Source: Rhodoferax sediminis (GTDB taxonomy: Bacteria > Pseudomonadota > Gammaproteobacteria > Burkholderiales > Burkholderiaceae_C). From it: a stretch of DNA of 64,000 nt. Under the pieces are notes generated by a model. It saw only the letters and a list, made by a program, of their open reading frames with translations, was not told the origin of the DNA and searched no databases. The stretch covers positions 571,001 through 635,000 of the forward strand of contig NZ_CP035503.1 in NCBI RefSeq assembly GCF_006970865.1, in the 5' to 3' direction. This document shows positions 63,639 to 64,000 of this stretch, piece by piece. Position 1 is the stretch's first letter. Each line of letters starts with the position of its first letter. The position numbers and the translations under genes are program-made.

Positions 63639-63672
63639 GAACCGTGCATGCGAGTTTCCCAGCACACGGCTC
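63639..63672 (-). ncRNA. Group II intron domain V
   Basis: GAGCCGTGTGCTGGGAAACT followed by CGCATGCACGGTTC forms the 34-nt catalytic hairpin: paired GAGCCGTG/CACGGTTC arms with the AGC-type triad position, a bulge and a GAAA tetraloop. This is the most conserved part of group II introns. Confidence 0.88.
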
Positions 63673-63718
63673 AAGCCTTCCGACGGCCCATGATCGGACC
63701 GAGTCATGCACAACGCAG

Positions 63719-64000
63719 TCAGCCGGCATATGAACGGCGCTGGAAGTAGGTGGCCCATGCGGGGTCGAATGGGTTGGCGTCACAGCGAACCTTCAAGTAA
63801 CGTCTGATCGGCAGCGTCGCTGCTCGGAAGAGCACGAACTGCCTTGCCTGCGGGTCGCTCGTGGCGTAGCAAGCGAATGTCCAGTCATGTAGACCAAGAT
63901 GGCAGAAGTACCGCGCTTTGATCCAGCGCGTGCTCTTGCCTGGATGCCGGCGTTTGGCCCACCTCCATAGCTTGGCCCAGACGAGATGATCGACTCGTGC
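63719..64000 (-). CDS. ltrA: Group II intron reverse transcriptase/maturase, C-terminal end
   Basis: The last 93 codons read VDHLVWAKLWRWAKRRHPGK, a KARYF-type stretch and FVLFRAATLPIRRYLKV, then the stop at 63719. This matches the C-terminal domain of bacterial LtrA-like maturases. The reverse transcriptase domain is beyond the window edge. Confidence 0.85.
   Translation of the reverse strand, partial: ARVDHLVWAKLWRWAKRRHPGKSTRWIKARYFCHLGLHDWTFACYATSDPQARQFVLFRAATLPIRRYLKVRCDANPFDPAWATYFQRRSYAG

Larger units (their letters stand above)
63598..64000 (-). mobile_element. Group II intron, 3' part (runs off window)
   Basis: The minus strand shows the C-terminus of the intron-encoded protein, domain V (63672-63639) and a domain VI-like stem, ending in the AY dinucleotide expected for group II introns (AC at about 63598-63599). 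The intron sits inside an IS5-family transposase gene in the same orientation. The 5' part is outside the window. Confidence 0.85.

Noticed and set aside
52801..64000. CRISPR-associated transposon
   Set aside because: No cas gene and no repeat-spacer array was found near the tns operon; the two TniQ genes are not adjacent to any Cascade-like gene in this window.

Overview
The window looks like chromosomal DNA of a betaproteobacterium of the order Burkholderiales, most likely a Comamonadaceae (Polaromonas, Rhodoferax, Acidovorax or Variovorax relatives). The reasons are the high GC content, an Omp32-type porin, the zwf/hexR/tal/pgi cluster, a CIRCE-controlled groESL operon, and dispersed GC-rich repeats of a kind common in that family. 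The genus is not fixed by anything in the sequence.

Layout. 1-13772: the 3' part of an SbmA/YddA-like ABC transporter gene and a 5'-nucleotidase gene, downstream of a type II secretion operon (gspGHIJKLMNDEF, minus strand) with gspC divergent. 13838-20464: ilvA, a candidate small RNA, an OsmC-like gene, coq7, a porin, and a coupled AAA ATPase/DUF3047 pair. 20558-27450: a dipeptide-type ABC transporter operon with an M20 amidohydrolase gene inside it. 27559-28550: a RES/Xre toxin-antitoxin pair. 28665-40090: a two-partner secretion locus (fhaC, an 8.2-kb fhaB, then two lipoprotein genes). 40442-45459: hexR-zwf divergent from tal-pgi. 45571-50531: a NitT/TauT-type ABC transporter divergent from a TctDE-like two-component system. 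50614-52606: groEL-groES with a perfect CIRCE operator and a sigma-70 promoter.

Accessory part. From about 52.8 kb the character changes. A Tn7-like transposon starts about 50 bp behind the groE promoter. It carries a MarR-like regulator gene, a small ORF, and a compact tnsA-tnsB-tnsC-tniQ-tniQ operon. The operon is cut by a run of IS fragments (IS30, IS21, IS3). Two unrecognised genes follow, then an IS5-family transposase gene split by a group II intron that runs off the window. I did not find the right end of the transposon.

Most notable. (1) The FhaB exoprotein ends in a domain with Ser-Asp-His in alpha/beta-hydrolase order, and its stop codon overlaps the start of a small lipoprotein gene; this looks like a secreted lipase-type toxin with a membrane-anchored immunity protein. 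(2) The Tn7-like element has TnsA and two different TniQ proteins next to groES. (3) Two dispersed repeat families occur: a 17-bp palindrome found inside genes in frame and at operon ends, and a roughly 75-bp element found between genes of the same operon, one copy of which seems to have moved the start of dppF.
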